Shown one piece after another: positions 12,156 to 20,285 of a DNA stretch of 64,000 nucleotides. The DNA is from Amycolatopsis australiensis (GTDB lineage: Bacteria; Actinomycetota; Actinomycetes; Mycobacteriales; Pseudonocardiaceae), in contig NZ_FPJG01000006.1 in assembly GCF_900119165.1 (NCBI RefSeq), positions 992,001-1,056,000 of the forward strand, written 5' to 3'. How positions within the stretch are numbered: position 1 is the first letter of the stretch; each line of letters starts with the position of its first letter. Made by a program: the position numbers and the translations under genes. The notes below the pieces were generated by a model. It saw only the letters and a program-made list of their open reading frames with translations, did no database searches and was not told the DNA's origin.

Positions 12156-13289
12156 GTGCTCGATTTCATCTACTACCCCGTGTCCTTCATCCTCTGGTGT
12201 TGGCACAAGGTCTTCGGGTTCGTCTTCGGGGAATCCACCGCGGTCGCCTGGATCCTCGGCATCATCTTCCTGACGTTCACCGTCCGCGGCATCATGTTCA
12301 AGCCGTTCGTGAACCAGGTCCGGTCGATGAAGAAGATGCAGGACTTCGCGCCGGAGATGAAGAAGATCCAGAAGAAGTACGCGAACGACCGGCAGCGCCA
12401 GGCCGCGGAGATGCAGAAGCTCCAGAAGGAGCACGGCGTCAACCCGCTCGGCAGCTGCCTGCCGATGCTTCTCCAGATCCCGGTGTTCATCGGCCTGAAC
12501 CACGTCCTGCGCGCGTTCACGATGCCGCCGCCCGGTGGCGGGGTGAAGACCGAGAACTACTTCTTCAGCCAGCACGACGTCGAGTCGTACGTCAACGCGA
12601 AGCTCTTCGGCGTCAACCTCGGTGAGGCCGTCTACAACGGTGTCGGTGTCGTCAGCGGCGGCGCCACGAACGTCGGCTTCCACTGGAGCGTGCTCCCGGT
12701 CGCGCTGCCGCTGATGATCGTCGCGTCGATCGCCACGCACCTCACCGCGCGGCACTCGGTGGCCCGGCAGAACGCCGCATCGGCCACCCCGCAGACCGCG
12801 ATCATGAACAAGCTGACGATGTACATCTTCCCGCTCGGTGTCCTCGTCTTCGGTGCGCTGTTCCCGCTCGGCCTCCTCTTCTACTGGCTGGCGAACAACG
12901 GCTGGACCCTGATGCAGCAGCGCCTCGTCTACACGAAGATCGACAAGGAAGAGGCGGCCCGCAAGGCGGAGGCCGCGGAGAAGCGCTCGTCGCTCGGCCC
13001 GAAGCCCGGGCAGAAGCCGGCCGCGCCGAAGGTCGGCCAGAAGCCGGTCCAGCAGAAGAAGAACCAGTCCGCGCAGACCGGTGGCCAGAAGAAGGTCACC
13101 AAGGCCGGCTCGGCCCACGGCTTCGCGCAGACCACGCCCGCCGCGTCGGGTGCGACGGCGGCCTCCGCGAGCGACGGCGACAAGACCCCGGCCGACACGA
13201 ACGGCCAGAACGGCTCGAAGGACAACGGCACCGGCGTGCCCGGCCTTCTCAAAGACTCGACCAGGAAGTCGGGCCGGAAGCGTCGCTGA
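12156..13289 (+). CDS. yidC: Membrane protein insertase YidC
   Basis: YidC/Oxa1/Alb3 insertase, 377 aa. There is a membrane segment at residues 1-20 and another near 25-50. A basic cytoplasmic hairpin (about 55-95, rich in MKKMQ and EMKKIQKKY) is followed by the conserved segment GVNPLGSCLPMLLQIPVFIG. Further membrane segments lie near 175-195 and 215-255. The C-terminal 110 residues are a long Lys/Ala/Gln-rich soluble tail that may help ribosome docking; such tails are common in Gram-positive YidC. Confidence 0.96.
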   Translation: MLDFIYYPVSFILWCWHKVFGFVFGESTAVAWILGIIFLTFTVRGIMFKPFVNQVRSMKKMQDFAPEMKKIQKKYANDRQRQAAEMQKLQKEHGVNPLGSCLPMLLQIPVFIGLNHVLRAFTMPPPGGGVKTENYFFSQHDVESYVNAKLFGVNLGEAVYNGVGVVSGGATNVGFHWSVLPVALPLMIVASIATHLTARHSVARQNAASATPQTAIMNKLTMYIFPLGVLVFGALFPLGLLFYWLANNGWTLMQQRLVYTKIDKEEAARKAEAAEKRSSLGPKPGQKPAAPKVGQKPVQQKKNQSAQTGGQKKVTKAGSAHGFAQTTPAASGATAASASDGDKTPADTNGQNGSKDNGTGVPGLLKDSTRKSGRKRR

Positions 13290-13316
13290 GACGCGACCGG
13301 TTCGGAGAGGAGACGA

Positions 13317-13883
13317 ATGATGTCGGAGACGATCGACACGATCGACACCGATCAGGACGACGCGGCCCCGGGCGCGACCACCGGCGAGGCGGCCGAGCAG
13401 AAGGCGGGAGGTGGCGACGACGACATCCTCGTGCGGGAGGGTGACATCGCCGGCGACTACCTCGAGCGCCTGCTGGACCTGCTCGACTACGACGGTGACA
13501 TCGACTTGGACGTGGAGGCCGGCCGCGCGATCGTGAGCATCGACGGCGGCGAGGACCTCGAGAAGCTCGTCGGTCCCCGCGGCACGGTGCTCGAGGCGCT
13601 GCAGGAGCTGACCCGTCTGGCCGTCCAGCAGGAGACGGGCTCGCGGAGCCGCCTGATGCTGGACATCGCGGGCTGGCGCGCGGACCGCCGCGAGGAGCTG
13701 AAGGAGCTCGGCCGCTCGACAGCGGAGTCGGTCCTGCAGAGCGGCGAGCGCGTGCGGCTGCAGCCGATGAGCCCGTTCGAGCGCAAGGTGGTCCACGACG
13801 CCGTGGCGGCAGTGGCCGGCGTGACGAGCGAGAGCGAGGGCGAGGACCCGAAGCGCCGCGTGGTGATCTTCCCGGAGTCCTGA
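13317..13883 (+). CDS. jag: Jag/KhpB RNA-binding protein
   Basis: This 188-aa protein has an acidic N-terminus, a KH domain (about residues 55-120, with VGPRGTVLEALQELTRLAV) and an R3H domain at the end (MSPFERKVVHDAVAA). KhpB/Jag forms an RNA-binding complex with KhpA and affects cell elongation in Firmicutes and actinobacteria. It follows yidC by 27 bp and is closed by a strong terminator, making it the last gene of the rpmH operon. Confidence 0.93.
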   Translation: MMSETIDTIDTDQDDAAPGATTGEAAEQKAGGGDDDILVREGDIAGDYLERLLDLLDYDGDIDLDVEAGRAIVSIDGGEDLEKLVGPRGTVLEALQELTRLAVQQETGSRSRLMLDIAGWRADRREELKELGRSTAESVLQSGERVRLQPMSPFERKVVHDAVAAVAGVTSESEGEDPKRRVVIFPES

Positions 13884-13896
13884 GACGCGATCGACC

Positions 13897-13940
13897 GAAG
13901 CGGCCCCATCCGACTGGTTCGGATGGGGCCGCTTCTTTGT
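13897..13940 (+). terminator. Rho-independent terminator after jag
   Basis: A perfect 17-bp stem (13897-13913 with 13919-13935) with a 5-nt loop is followed by the T-rich tail TTTGT. It ends the rpmH-jag transcription unit. Confidence 0.93.
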
Positions 13941-13970
13941 GGGCTGTGGGCGACGAACTACAGCGGTGTT

Positions 13971-13984
13971 GTTTCACGTGGAAC
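13971..13984. promoter_or_regulatory. parS: parS site 1 (one mismatch)
   Basis: GTTTCACGTGGAAC differs at one position from the 14-bp parS core GTTTCACGTGAAAC bound by ParB. It lies between jag and rsmG, about 5 kb from oriC. Confidence 0.85.
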
Positions 13985-14078
13985 CGGCCGCAGCCGCCGC
14001 CGGGTGAGTGGAGTTGTCCACATCTGCGGTCTGTCGGCTCGTTTTCTCCTCGGCATCGGGGACAATCGACACAGCGCC

Positions 14079-14092
14079 GTTTCACGTGAAAC
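14079..14092. promoter_or_regulatory. parS: parS site 2 (perfect)
   Basis: GTTTCACGTGAAAC is an exact palindromic parS core immediately upstream of the rsmG ribosome binding site. It is the likely main ParB nucleation site of this window. Confidence 0.95.
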
Positions 14093-14114
14093 GCGCGGAC
14101 GAGGAGTAGACGGA

Positions 14115-14798
14115 GTGAGCTTGGAGCAGGCCGCGGAGACGACACGAGCCGCGGCGGACCGGGTGTTCGGTGCGCACGTTGACCAAGCCGCTGGGTACGT
14201 CGAACTCCTGGAGCGCCACGGCGTCGAGCGCGGGTTGATCGGGCCGCGGGAGGTCGAGCGGCTGTGGGAGCGGCACGTCCTCAACTCGGCCGTCATCGGC
14301 GAGCAGATGGCCGAAGGGGTCCGGGTCGTTGACGTCGGCTCGGGAGCGGGGCTTCCGGGAGTACCGCTCGCCATCGCGCGACCGGACCTCGATATCGTCT
14401 TGCTCGAACCGATGGCCCGCCGGGTGGACTGGCTGGCCGAGGTGGCCGAGAAGCTGGAACTCCCGATCACCATCGTCCGTGGACGCGCGGAGGAGCGGCC
14501 TGTGCGTGAGCAGCTCGGTGGCGCCGACATCGTCACCGCTCGCGCGGTCGCCCCACTCGCCCGGCTCGCGGACTGGTGCCTGCCGCTCGTTCGTCCCGAC
14601 GGTTTCCTGGTCGCTCTCAAGGGGGCCAGCGCGGCGGACGAGATCGACCGGGACGGCGCCGCCATCCGCAAGGCCGGCGGGGCTGACCCTCTGATCGTCG
14701 AATGCGGCGCCGCGGTACTCGAGGTGCGCAGCACGGTCGTGAAGATCCGTCGCCTGCCGACGGCCGGCAAGCCGAAGGCGCGGAGCAGGAAGCGCTAG
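14115..14798 (+). CDS. rsmG: 16S rRNA (guanine527-N7)-methyltransferase RsmG
   Basis: RsmG (GidB) methylates G527 of 16S rRNA with SAM. The start is set at the GTG giving VSLEQAAETTRAAA because GAGGAG lies 8 nt upstream; longer frames run through the parS sites. The protein is 227 aa. The SAM-binding motif VVDVGSGAGLPGVPLAI and the acidic loop VLLEPMARRVDWL are intact, and TARAVAPLARLADW is typical. In actinobacteria loss of RsmG gives low-level streptomycin resistance, which is known for the family. Confidence 0.96.
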   Translation: MSLEQAAETTRAAADRVFGAHVDQAAGYVELLERHGVERGLIGPREVERLWERHVLNSAVIGEQMAEGVRVVDVGSGAGLPGVPLAIARPDLDIVLLEPMARRVDWLAEVAEKLELPITIVRGRAEERPVREQLGGADIVTARAVAPLARLADWCLPLVRPDGFLVALKGASAADEIDRDGAAIRKAGGADPLIVECGAAVLEVRSTVVKIRRLPTAGKPKARSRKR

Positions 14799-14809
14799 CG
14801 GGTCGCGAT

Positions 14810-14823
14810 GTTCCACGTGAAAC
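14810..14823. promoter_or_regulatory. parS: parS site 3 (one mismatch)
   Basis: GTTCCACGTGAAAC differs at one position from the parS core. It lies between rsmG and parA, 12 bp after the rsmG stop. Confidence 0.85.
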
Positions 14824-14854
14824 GACGCGACTCGACCACCGACCAGACGTCTAC

Positions 14855-15802
14855 ATGGAGGAGGTGTCGAGACCGGTGAATCCCCCGCCGTCCGACTCCA
14901 CGGAGACCACCCCCGACGTGGGCTGGACCCCGATCGCCGAAGAAGCCGCCCGCGCCGCGCGTCTGCTGCACCCGAAGGAGGGCGAACTCCCCCGACCCAG
15001 CCGTCGCCGCGTGCTGACCGTCGCCAACCAGAAGGGCGGCGTCGGCAAGACGACGAGCACGGTCAACCTCGCCGCCGCGCTCGCGCTGCACGGGCTCAAG
15101 ACGCTCGTCGTCGATCTCGACCCGCAGGGCAACGCCAGCACGGCGCTCGACGTCGACCACCGGTCCGGGACACCGTCCATCTACGAGGTGCTCATCGGCG
15201 AGGTGACGCTCGCGGAGGCCGCCCAGGCGACCGAGCAGTCCCCGAACCTCTTCTGCGTTCCCGCCACGATCGACCTCGCCGGCGCCGAGATCGAGCTCGT
15301 CTCGATGGCGTCCCGCGAGTCCCGGCTCAAGGAAGCGATCTCCTCGGAGATCCTCAACGAGATCGGCGTCGACTACGTCTTCATCGACTGCCCGCCGTCG
15401 CTCGGCCTCCTCACGGTCAACGCGATGGTCGCCGCGCAGGAGGTACTCATCCCGATCCAGTGCGAGTACTACGCGCTCGAAGGGCTCGGGCAGCTGCTCA
15501 GCAACATCGAGCTCGTGCAGCAGCACCTCAACCGCGAGCTGCACGTCTCGACCATCCTCCTCACCATGTACGACGGCCGCACCAAGCTGGCCGACCAGGT
15601 GACGAACGAGGTCCGGAACCACTTCGGCGACACCGTTCTGAAGACGGTCATTCCCCGCAGCGTGAAGGTGTCCGAGGCGCCCGGGTACGGCCAGACCGTC
15701 CTCGCGTACGACCCGGGTTCTCGCGGCGCAATGAGCTACGTCGACGCGGCCAAGGAGATCGCCGTGCGCGGCGCACAGTTGGAGAGGGGTAGTTCCACAT
15801 GA
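14855..15802 (+). CDS. parA: Chromosome partitioning ATPase ParA
   Basis: ParA is a Walker-type ATPase that moves ParB-parS complexes and segregates oriC. The start chosen is ATG at 14855 ([14 protein letters not shown]). A GTG at 14876, 11 nt after GGAGGAGG, is a credible alternative. The deviant Walker A is KGGVGKTT at about residues 65-72, and the Walker B region is [15 protein letters not shown]. The end is [15 protein letters not shown] followed by [14 protein letters not shown], closely resembling mycobacterial ParA. It overlaps parB by 4 bp. Confidence 0.96.
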   Translation: MEEVSRPVNPPPSDSTETTPDVGWTPIAEEAARAARLLHPKEGELPRPSRRRVLTVANQKGGVGKTTSTVNLAAALALHGLKTLVVDLDPQGNASTALDVDHRSGTPSIYEVLIGEVTLAEAAQATEQSPNLFCVPATIDLAGAEIELVSMASRESRLKEAISSEILNEIGVDYVFIDCPPSLGLLTVNAMVAAQEVLIPIQCEYYALEGLGQLLSNIELVQQHLNRELHVSTILLTMYDGRTKLADQVTNEVRNHFGDTVLKTVIPRSVKVSEAPGYGQTVLAYDPGSRGAMSYVDAAKEIAVRGAQLERGSST

Positions 15803-16797
15803 CCGAGCGCAGAGGAGGGCTGGGGCGCGGCCTCGCCGCCCTGATCCCGACCGGACCGGCCGGCGGCGGCCCCCTGCCCGCGCCCGGTGACCCGGCGGCC
15901 GACAAGAAGGCCGCCGAGGACAAGGGCTGGTTCGCGGCCAACGGCGCGGCGAAGGCGCACAGCGGCGAGGTCGCCGGTGCCGTCTACCGCGAGATCCCGG
16001 TCAGCTCGATCAAGCCGAACCCGAAGCAGCCGCGCCAGGTCTTCGACGAAGACGCGCTCGCCGAGCTCGAGCACTCGATCCGCGAGTTCGGGCTCATGCA
16101 GCCCATCGTCGTCCGCGAACTCGGGGACAACGAGTACGAGCTCGTCATGGGCGAGCGTCGGCTGCGTGCTTCGCAGCAGGCGGAGCTGGAGGCGATCCCG
16201 GCGATCGTCCGGCAGACCGCCGACGAGTCGATGCTGCGCGACGCGCTCCTGGAGAACATCCACCGCGTCCAGCTGAACCCGCTCGAGGAGGCGGCGGCGT
16301 ACCAGCAGCTGCTCGACGAGTTCGCCGTCACGCACGAAGAGCTGGCGAGCCGGATCGGCCGCAGCCGTCCGGTCATCACCAACACGATCCGGCTCCTCAA
16401 GCTCCCCTTGCCGGTGCAGCGCCGGGTGGCCGCGGGCGTCCTGTCCGCCGGTCACGCGCGGGCGTTGCTGTCGCTCGAGGACCCCGAGAGCCAGGAGGAG
16501 CTCGCCGCGCGGATCGTCGCGGAAGGCATGTCGGTGCGGGCGACCGAGGAAGCCGTCACGCTCAAGAAGAGCGAGAAGCCGGCGAAGCCGAAGGCCGCGC
16601 CGCGCAAGCCGATCCAGGCGCCCGGACTGCAGGAGCTGGCGAACCGGCTTTCGGACACGTTCGACACCCGGGTGAAGGTCGACCTCGGCCGCCGCAAGGG
16701 CCGGATCGTGCTCGAATTCGGCTCGGTGGACGACCTCGAGCGCATCGTCTCGATCATTGACGCGAACGCGGCAAATCGGGCACCGGAAACCGATTAG
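15799..16797 (+). CDS. parB: Chromosome partitioning protein ParB
   Basis: ParB is a CTPase that binds parS and spreads, forming the partition complex. It is 332 aa. The N-terminus [14 protein letters not shown] is the ParA-interacting segment. The CTP-binding fold includes [14 protein letters not shown], the box [11 protein letters not shown] and [11 protein letters not shown]. The HTH region ([20 protein letters not shown]) reads parS, and the C-terminus is the dimerisation domain. It is translationally coupled to parA through an ATGA overlap. Confidence 0.97.
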   Translation: MTERRGGLGRGLAALIPTGPAGGGPLPAPGDPAADKKAAEDKGWFAANGAAKAHSGEVAGAVYREIPVSSIKPNPKQPRQVFDEDALAELEHSIREFGLMQPIVVRELGDNEYELVMGERRLRASQQAELEAIPAIVRQTADESMLRDALLENIHRVQLNPLEEAAAYQQLLDEFAVTHEELASRIGRSRPVITNTIRLLKLPLPVQRRVAAGVLSAGHARALLSLEDPESQEELAARIVAEGMSVRATEEAVTLKKSEKPAKPKAAPRKPIQAPGLQELANRLSDTFDTRVKVDLGRRKGRIVLEFGSVDDLERIVSIIDANAANRAPETD

Positions 16798-16883
16798 GGA
16801 TCACCCCGGGGTGTTTCGTCACGGTGATGATTGCGCATCGCAGCCGCGACGAACACACTTGGTGATCACCATCTGGGACGCGA

Positions 16884-16918
16884 AAAAGGCCACCGCGGAA
16901 GCTTCCGCAGTGGCCTTT
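16884..16918. terminator. Bidirectional terminator between parB and ddl
   Basis: A near-perfect palindrome, AAAGGCCAC then GCGGAAGCTTCCGC then GTGGCCTTT, with one mismatched pair. T-rich ends lie on both strands. It separates the convergent parB and ATP-grasp genes. Confidence 0.88.
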
Positions 16919-16931
16919 CGTGCGTCCCGGG

Positions 16932-17876
16932 TCAGCGAGTGACGGCTCGCGCGATCAGGTCGGCGAACACCGTGCCGAGCGACTTGCCCGCCGCCTCGAT
17001 CGCCATCGGCACCGTCGAGGTCTCGGTGAGCCCCGGCGACGGGTTCACCTCCAGGAAGTGCGCGGTGCCGTCCGGCGTGATGACCGCGTCGGTGCGGGAG
17101 ATGTCCCGCAGGCCGAGCACGCGGTGCGCGGCGACGGCCAGCTCGGCCACCGACTTGGCCGCGTCGTCGTCGAGCCGGGCCGGGGTGAAGAAGTCGGTCA
17201 GGCCGGCGGTGTACCGGGCCGTGTAGTCGTACACGCCGCTCTCCGGCACGATCTCGACCGCCGGCAGGGCCTCGGGCCCGTGCTCGCCCTCGATGACCGT
17301 CACGGCCACCTCGACGCCGTCCACGAACCGCTCGGCGAGCACGGTGTCGCCGTAGGCGAAGCAGCCGACCATCGCCGCCGGCAGCTCCGCCGCCTCGCGG
17401 ACCACCTGGGTGCCGAGCGCGGAGCCGCCCTGGTCCGGCTTGAGGATCAGCGGCAGGCCGAGCCGCTCGACCATCGCGTCGAGCACCGCCTGCGCGCCGA
17501 GCTCGCGGAAGGTGCTGTGCGGCAGCACGACCCAGTCCGGCGTCGCGAACCCGGCCTTCTGCAGCAGCGCCTTGGCCGTCGGCTTGTCCCACGCGCGGCG
17601 GCAGCCCTGGGAACCGGTGCCGACGAACGGCACGTCCAGCATCTCCAGCACCGTCTGCACCGAACCGTTCTCGCCCTCGCCGCCGTGCAGCGCGACGACG
17701 ACGGCGTCCGGACGCTGCGTGCGCAGCCGCTCAAGCAGGCCCGCGTCGGTGTCCCACTCCTCGATGCCGAAGCCCTCGGACTTCAGCGCCGCGGACAACC
17801 GGCGGCCGGACCTCAGTGAGACGTCGCGTTCGTGCGAAAGCCCGCCGGCGAGCACGGCAACGGTACGGTCGACCAC
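16932..17876 (-). CDS. ddl: D-alanine--D-alanine ligase family ATP-grasp enzyme
   Basis: A 314-aa ATP-grasp ligase of the D-Ala-D-Ala ligase family, which joins two D-alanines for peptidoglycan precursor synthesis. The N-terminal pre-ATP-grasp fold has VAVLAGGLSHERDVSLRSG and ALHGGEGENGSVQ, the substrate-site signature. ATP-grasp motifs include PLILKPDQGGSALG and the metal-binding end LEVNPSPGLTETS, where most Ddl enzymes have NTLPGMT. The GTG start has AAGGAG 8 nt upstream. It is co-directional with the aminotransferase upstream, 28 bp apart. Dipeptide ligase activity is likely, but another amino-acid ligase cannot be excluded. Confidence 0.82.
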   Translation of the reverse strand: MVDRTVAVLAGGLSHERDVSLRSGRRLSAALKSEGFGIEEWDTDAGLLERLRTQRPDAVVVALHGGEGENGSVQTVLEMLDVPFVGTGSQGCRRAWDKPTAKALLQKAGFATPDWVVLPHSTFRELGAQAVLDAMVERLGLPLILKPDQGGSALGTQVVREAAELPAAMVGCFAYGDTVLAERFVDGVEVAVTVIEGEHGPEALPAVEIVPESGVYDYTARYTAGLTDFFTPARLDDDAAKSVAELAVAAHRVLGLRDISRTDAVITPDGTAHFLEVNPSPGLTETSTVPMAIEAAGKSLGTVFADLIARAVTR

Positions 17877-17904
17877 CGTGGGAACTCCTTAACTTCGAAC
17901 AGAA

Positions 17905-19224
17905 CTAGACCGTGTCCGGGGACGGGTTCTGCGGTCCCTGGATCTGGCGCGAGGTCACGCTACCGAAGGTGCGCGCGAGGTCCATTTCGGACTCCAGCAC
18001 GGCGGCCAGCCGCCGCACGCCCTCGCGGATCCGCTCCGGCGTCGGATAGCAGTAGGACAGCCGCATCTGACGGCTGCCGAACCCGTCGGCGTAGAAGCCG
18101 GTCCCGGACGCGTACGCCACCCGGGCGGTCACCGCGCGCGGCAGCATCGCCTTGGTGTCCACGCCTTCCGGCACCGTCACCCACATGTAGAACCCGCCCT
18201 CCGGCTTGGTCCACGAGCAGCCCGGGGGCAGGTACTGGTCGAGCGCGGACAGGATCGCGTCCCGCCGCTCGCGGTAGTTCTCCCGGAACTTCTTGATCTG
18301 GCCCTTCCAGTCGTGCGTGGCCAGGTAGCGCGACACGATCATCTGGTTGAACGTCGGCGGGCACAACGTCGCCGACTCCGCGGCCAGCACGAGCTTCTCG
18401 CGCACGGCGTGCGGGGCGAGCACCCAGCCGACGCGCAGGCCGGAAGCGAACGTCTTGGAGAACGAACCGAGGTACACGACGTTGTCAGGGTCGGTCGAGC
18501 GCAGCGCCGGGTAGGTCTGGCCGTCGAAGCCGAGCAACCCGTACGGGTTGTCTTCGACGACGAGGACGCCGTGGGCGCGGCAGATCTCGAGGATCTCCGC
18601 GCGGCGCTCGACGGCCAGCGTGACGCCGGCGGGGTTGTGGAAGTTCGGGATCGTGTAGAGGAACTTGACCCGGCGGCCGGCCTTCTTCGCCTGGTCGAGC
18701 GCCTCGCGAAGCAGCGACGGCACCAGGCCGTGGTCGTCCATCGCCACGTGCACGACCTGCGCCTGGTAGGCCGCGAACGAGCCCAGCGCGCCGACGTAGG
18801 ACGGGCCCTCGGCGATCACGACGTCACCCGGGTCGCAGAACAGTCGCGTGACCATGTCCAGGCCCATCTGCGAGCCGACGGTCACCACGACGTCGTCCGG
18901 GTGCGCCTTGATGCCCTCCAGCGCCATGATCTCGCAGATCTGCTCGCGCAGCACCGGGATACCGTGCGCCGAGCCGTACTGCAGCGCGACGAGCCCGTCT
19001 TCGGCGATGATCTCCGCCACCTGGGCCGACAGCGTGTCGAGCGGGAGCGCGGCCAGGTTCGGCATGCCGCCGGCCAGCGAGACCACCTCCGGACGGCTGG
19101 CCACCGCGAACAGCGCCCGGATCTCGGAGGCGGTCATCCCGGCGGTGCGCGCGGCGTACCGCTCGAGATGCGGGTCGAGGTTCTGGCGGCCGCTCTGCGG
19201 CTTGCTGGGGCGGTTCTCGGTCAT
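17905..19224 (-). CDS. PLP-dependent aminotransferase, class I/II fold
   Basis: A fold-type I aminotransferase, 439 aa from the start MTENRPSKPQSGRQ; a frame start 25 codons upstream looks too long. The cofactor region is clear: the PLP-binding Lys in GSFSKTFASGLRVGW, the ring-stacking segment VEDNPYGLLGFDGQ and NFHNPAGVTL. It resembles the LysN/MocR-type catalytic group (2-aminoadipate or valine aminotransferase-like), but there is no GntR DNA-binding domain. The substrate cannot be read from the sequence. Its neighbour is the D-Ala-D-Ala ligase-like gene, and a functional link is speculative. Confidence 0.85.
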   Translation of the reverse strand: MTENRPSKPQSGRQNLDPHLERYAARTAGMTASEIRALFAVASRPEVVSLAGGMPNLAALPLDTLSAQVAEIIAEDGLVALQYGSAHGIPVLREQICEIMALEGIKAHPDDVVVTVGSQMGLDMVTRLFCDPGDVVIAEGPSYVGALGSFAAYQAQVVHVAMDDHGLVPSLLREALDQAKKAGRRVKFLYTIPNFHNPAGVTLAVERRAEILEICRAHGVLVVEDNPYGLLGFDGQTYPALRSTDPDNVVYLGSFSKTFASGLRVGWVLAPHAVREKLVLAAESATLCPPTFNQMIVSRYLATHDWKGQIKKFRENYRERRDAILSALDQYLPPGCSWTKPEGGFYMWVTVPEGVDTKAMLPRAVTARVAYASGTGFYADGFGSRQMRLSYCYPTPERIREGVRRLAAVLESEMDLARTFGSVTSRQIQGPQNPSPDTV

Positions 19225-19433
19225 CGACGATTCACCCGGGGCTCGGCGTACAGGGCTGCTCGTGAAGAGCAGGACATCCCGTCGAGTGTAACCGGGCACC
19301 CATCAGGACCCCTGACCTTTCGGCGCTCGTCACATCGGCCTATCCTCGACCGTGGCTCCCGTGTTCGTGCTGTGGTCCTGCACGGCTTGACGACCGGGTG
19401 GCCGGTCGGGAGCGCAGGTCAGGGAGGTCGCGG

Positions 19434-20078
19434 GTGTCGCGTCGCGTCGTGGGCGTCACACTGGACAACCTGGAGCACCTTCCGAAGAGCTGTCGCCGGT
19501 GTGTGTACTGGGAGCTGGCTCCGCACCTGAAGAACCAGGCCGAGGAGTTCGGCGCCACCGAGGTCGAGAAGGAAGCCTGGGTCTCGAGCGTGCTGCTCGA
19601 GTGGGGTTCCTGCGGCCGCATCGTCTACAGCGACACGCTGCCGGTCGGGTTCGTGCTGTACGCGCCGCCGAACGCCGTCCCGCGCGCGCTGGCCTTCCCG
19701 ACGTCCCCGCCGAGCGCGGACGCGGTCCTGCTCACGGCGTTCCAGGTGCTCCCCGAGTTCCGCGGTGGTGGTCTCGGCCGCATGCTGGTCCAGGCCGTGG
19801 CCAAGGACCTCACCAAGCGCGGTGTCCGCGCGATCGAGGCGTTCGGCGACGCGCGTCCCGAAGAAGCCGACCCGGACGGTGGCCACAGCTGCGTGCTGCC
19901 GGCGGCGTTCCTGCAGAGCGTCGGCTTCAAGACCGTCCGGCCGCACCAGAAGTGGCCGCGCCTGCGCCTGGAGCTGCGCTCGGCGATCACCTGGAAGGAA
20001 GACGTCGAGGCGGCGCTGGAACGGCTGCTCGGCCAGGTCACCATCACCACGGCGGAACCGAGTCTCGGCCGCGCCTGA
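19434..20078 (+). CDS. GNAT-family N-acetyltransferase
   Basis: A 214-aa protein with a GNAT acetyl-CoA-binding motif in VLPEFRGGGLGRMLVQAVAKDLTKRG. The start is a GTG (VSRRVVGVTLDNL) with AGGGAGG 7 nt upstream. An N-terminal segment carries CRRCVYWELAPHL, a short CxxC-W motif typical of a conserved actinobacterial family beside cwlM (the position of Rv3916c in M. tuberculosis). The substrate is unknown. It is convergent with cwlM. Confidence 0.82.
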   Translation: MSRRVVGVTLDNLEHLPKSCRRCVYWELAPHLKNQAEEFGATEVEKEAWVSSVLLEWGSCGRIVYSDTLPVGFVLYAPPNAVPRALAFPTSPPSADAVLLTAFQVLPEFRGGGLGRMLVQAVAKDLTKRGVRAIEAFGDARPEEADPDGGHSCVLPAAFLQSVGFKTVRPHQKWPRLRLELRSAITWKEDVEAALERLLGQVTITTAEPSLGRA

Positions 20079-20136
20079 CGTCTCCGCAAACGTTTGCGCC
20101 GGGCCGTGACGTGCCCGGAATGTCCGTGTGCACAAC

Positions 20137-20199
20137 TGTGGAAGAAGCGCCGAGTTATCCACAGAGCGCTGCTAGACGCGGTGGACAAGCTGTGGATGA
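20137..20199. promoter_or_regulatory. DnaA-box cluster outside oriC
   Basis: Four DnaA-box-like nonamers lie in a non-coding convergent gap: TGTGGAAGA (20137), a perfect TTATCCACA (20155), GGTGGACAA (20180) and TGTGGATGA (20191). The cluster is about 11.5 kb from oriC. It is not at a promoter, because both flanking genes point toward the gap. Confidence 0.6.
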
Positions 20200-20209
20200 C
20201 TGCCCCGGA

Positions 20210-20239
20210 CCTGGGGACGACACGCTCGTCGTCCCCAGG
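20210..20239. terminator. Bidirectional terminator between the GNAT gene and cwlM
   Basis: A perfect 12-bp stem (arms beginning CCTGGGGACGAC) with a 6-nt loop lies between the convergent stop codons. No T-tail is present. Position supports terminator function for either strand. Confidence 0.7.
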
Positions 20240-20285
20240 GGTGGTGGGGCAGGTGAAGGTGAGCCGCTAGGGGTTGTGGTCGGCC

